Source: Amylibacter sp.
Lineage (GTDB): Bacteria; Pseudomonadota; Alphaproteobacteria; Rhodobacterales; Rhodobacteraceae
Direction: 5' to 3'
Length of the DNA: 5,359 nucleotides
Assembly (NCBI GenBank): GCA_027083485.1
Contig: JALWOO010000433.1
Location: forward strand, 1 to 5,359
Made by a program: the position numbers and the translations under genes. The notes below the pieces were generated by a model. The model ran no database searches. It was given only the letters and a program-made list of their open reading frames with translations, and was not told the origin of the DNA. Each line of letters starts with the position of its first letter. Within the stretch, counting starts at the first letter, position 1. Of the stretch, positions 4,874 to 5,359 are shown one piece after another.

Positions 4874-5359
4874 ATGCACCTGCAAGACCAAACGCAAAAA
4901 ACCAGCAAGGCAGCCAGACCTCCGCGTCCGGCTGCCTTGCTGGTTGCGATTCTGGCTTCGCTGACATTGCTTATTGCTCAGGCATTACCTTTAGCGGCAT
5001 CCGCAACACAGGGTGCCTCGGGTGGCTGGATCGAGATATGTGGCGATGGTGGGTCATTTTTCATTCAACTGGATGACGACGCCCCTCAAACTCCCGCCCC
5101 TGTATCCGATTGTACTCACTGCCCGTTTTGCCTTGTGCCTTTCAATACGGCTTTAGGACTTGATGCCACGAATACGTTTCCAGCCCTGAAAATGTTTTTT
5201 ACACGCATGCAGTTTCCGGCTCCGGCACCTGAGTTTGTAAACGTTGCTAACACATACTGGCCTGCATGCCGTGGGCCGCCGCTCCTCAAGATGGATAATA
5301 TAATGAAGACTAAGAATAGCTCTTTGTCTGCCCTAGAGCAGACTTTGCTTACATCAGAC
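4874..5359 (+). CDS. DUF2946-like exported protein with CxxCxxC motif, 3' end beyond the window
   Basis: An ATG frame of 162 codons with no stop before the window edge. After a basic, Pro-rich head (K9, K12, R15, R18) comes a hydrophobic segment, residues 20-40 (AALLVAILASLTLLIAQALP), with likely signal cleavage near LAASA (40-44). The exported part contains GWIEICGDGGSFFIQLDDD (51-69), then CTHCPFCLVP with Cys80, Cys83 and Cys86, and near the end YWPACRGPP (129-136). The WxEIC...G block followed by an HCPxC cluster resembles DUF2946 proteins, small exported proteins often found beside copper or TonB-type transport genes; metal handling is an inference from the cysteines and that context. No Shine-Dalgarno is evident. 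A large inverted repeat lies in codons 9-24, and an FNR-type dyad is 56 bases upstream. The gene continues at least 26 residues past RGPP. Coding status is likely; function unknown. Confidence 0.7.
   Translation, partial: MHLQDQTQKTSKAARPPRPAALLVAILASLTLLIAQALPLAASATQGASGGWIEICGDGGSFFIQLDDDAPQTPAPVSDCTHCPFCLVPFNTALGLDATNTFPALKMFFTRMQFPAPAPEFVNVANTYWPACRGPPLLKMDNIMKTKNSSLSALEQTLLTSD
4896..4945 (-). terminator. 16-bp perfect inverted repeat; intrinsic-terminator-like on the minus strand
   Basis: Arms AACCAGCAAGGCAGCC (4900-4915) and GGCTGCCTTGCTGGTT (4930-4945) are perfect reverse complements with a 14-nt spacer. Inside the spacer GAC (4917-4919) and GTC (4926-4928) can add three more pairs past one mismatch, leaving a six-base loop. 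On the minus strand the hairpin runs into TTTTTT (complement of 4896-4901), the classical form of a Rho-independent terminator. On the plus strand only TTGCG follows, so it would be a hairpin without a U tract. It lies inside codons 9-24 of the DUF2946-like frame, which is odd for a terminator, and no convincing minus-strand gene is seen to its right. Confidence 0.55.

Noticed and set aside
5117..5359. Minus-strand frame open from the right edge to a stop near 5117, which could have used the 4896-4945 hairpin as terminator
   Set aside because: About 80 open codons but with no recognisable protein (it ends KGTRQNGQ). The plus strand has a signal peptide and conserved cysteines, so plus-strand coding is much more likely.

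Overview
This window reads as a piece of chromosome from an alphaproteobacterium, most likely a member of the Rhodobacterales (roseobacter/Rhodobacter group). The protein styles support this: ubiU-ubiV side by side, a purA-DUF2842 pair with typical alphaproteobacterial sequences, and a small DUF2946-like protein. This placement is an inference from protein resemblance, not a database result. There are no rRNA or tRNA genes, IS elements, prophage genes or CRISPR arrays.

Layout. Bases 1-762 (+) hold the 3' part of ubiU and 765-1673 (+) the complete ubiV. Together they encode the two Fe-S proteins of oxygen-independent ubiquinone hydroxylation. They face a convergent pair on the minus strand: purA (3214 down to 1922, adenylosuccinate synthetase) and a 77-residue DUF2842 membrane protein (1922 down to 1689), whose start codon shares one base with the purA stop. 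A 151-bp divergent intergenic region separates purA from a secreted type I sulfatase (3366-4676, +) with a serine at the formylglycine position. After a 197-bp AT-rich spacer rich in dyad symmetries, a reading frame opens at 4874 (+) and stays open to the window edge. It encodes an exported DUF2946-like protein with a CxxCxxC motif.

How it fits together. PurA and DUF2842 are housekeeping. The rest hints at low-oxygen physiology: UbiUV works without O2; Ser-type sulfatases are matured by the O2-independent radical-SAM enzyme anSME; and the spacer before the DUF2946-like gene carries a perfect TTGAC-N4-GTCAA dyad of the FNR/FnrL type. This common theme is inference; the sulfatase and the last gene may simply be neighbours.

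Most notable observations: (1) this UbiU has Gly where E. coli UbiU has the first of its four cluster cysteines, while a new CxxC lies between the third and fourth ligands; (2) a perfect 16-bp inverted repeat with a 14-nt spacer lies inside the first codons of the DUF2946-like gene and, read on the minus strand, looks like an intrinsic terminator; (3) the FNR-type dyad sits at class II spacing from a possible -10 element.
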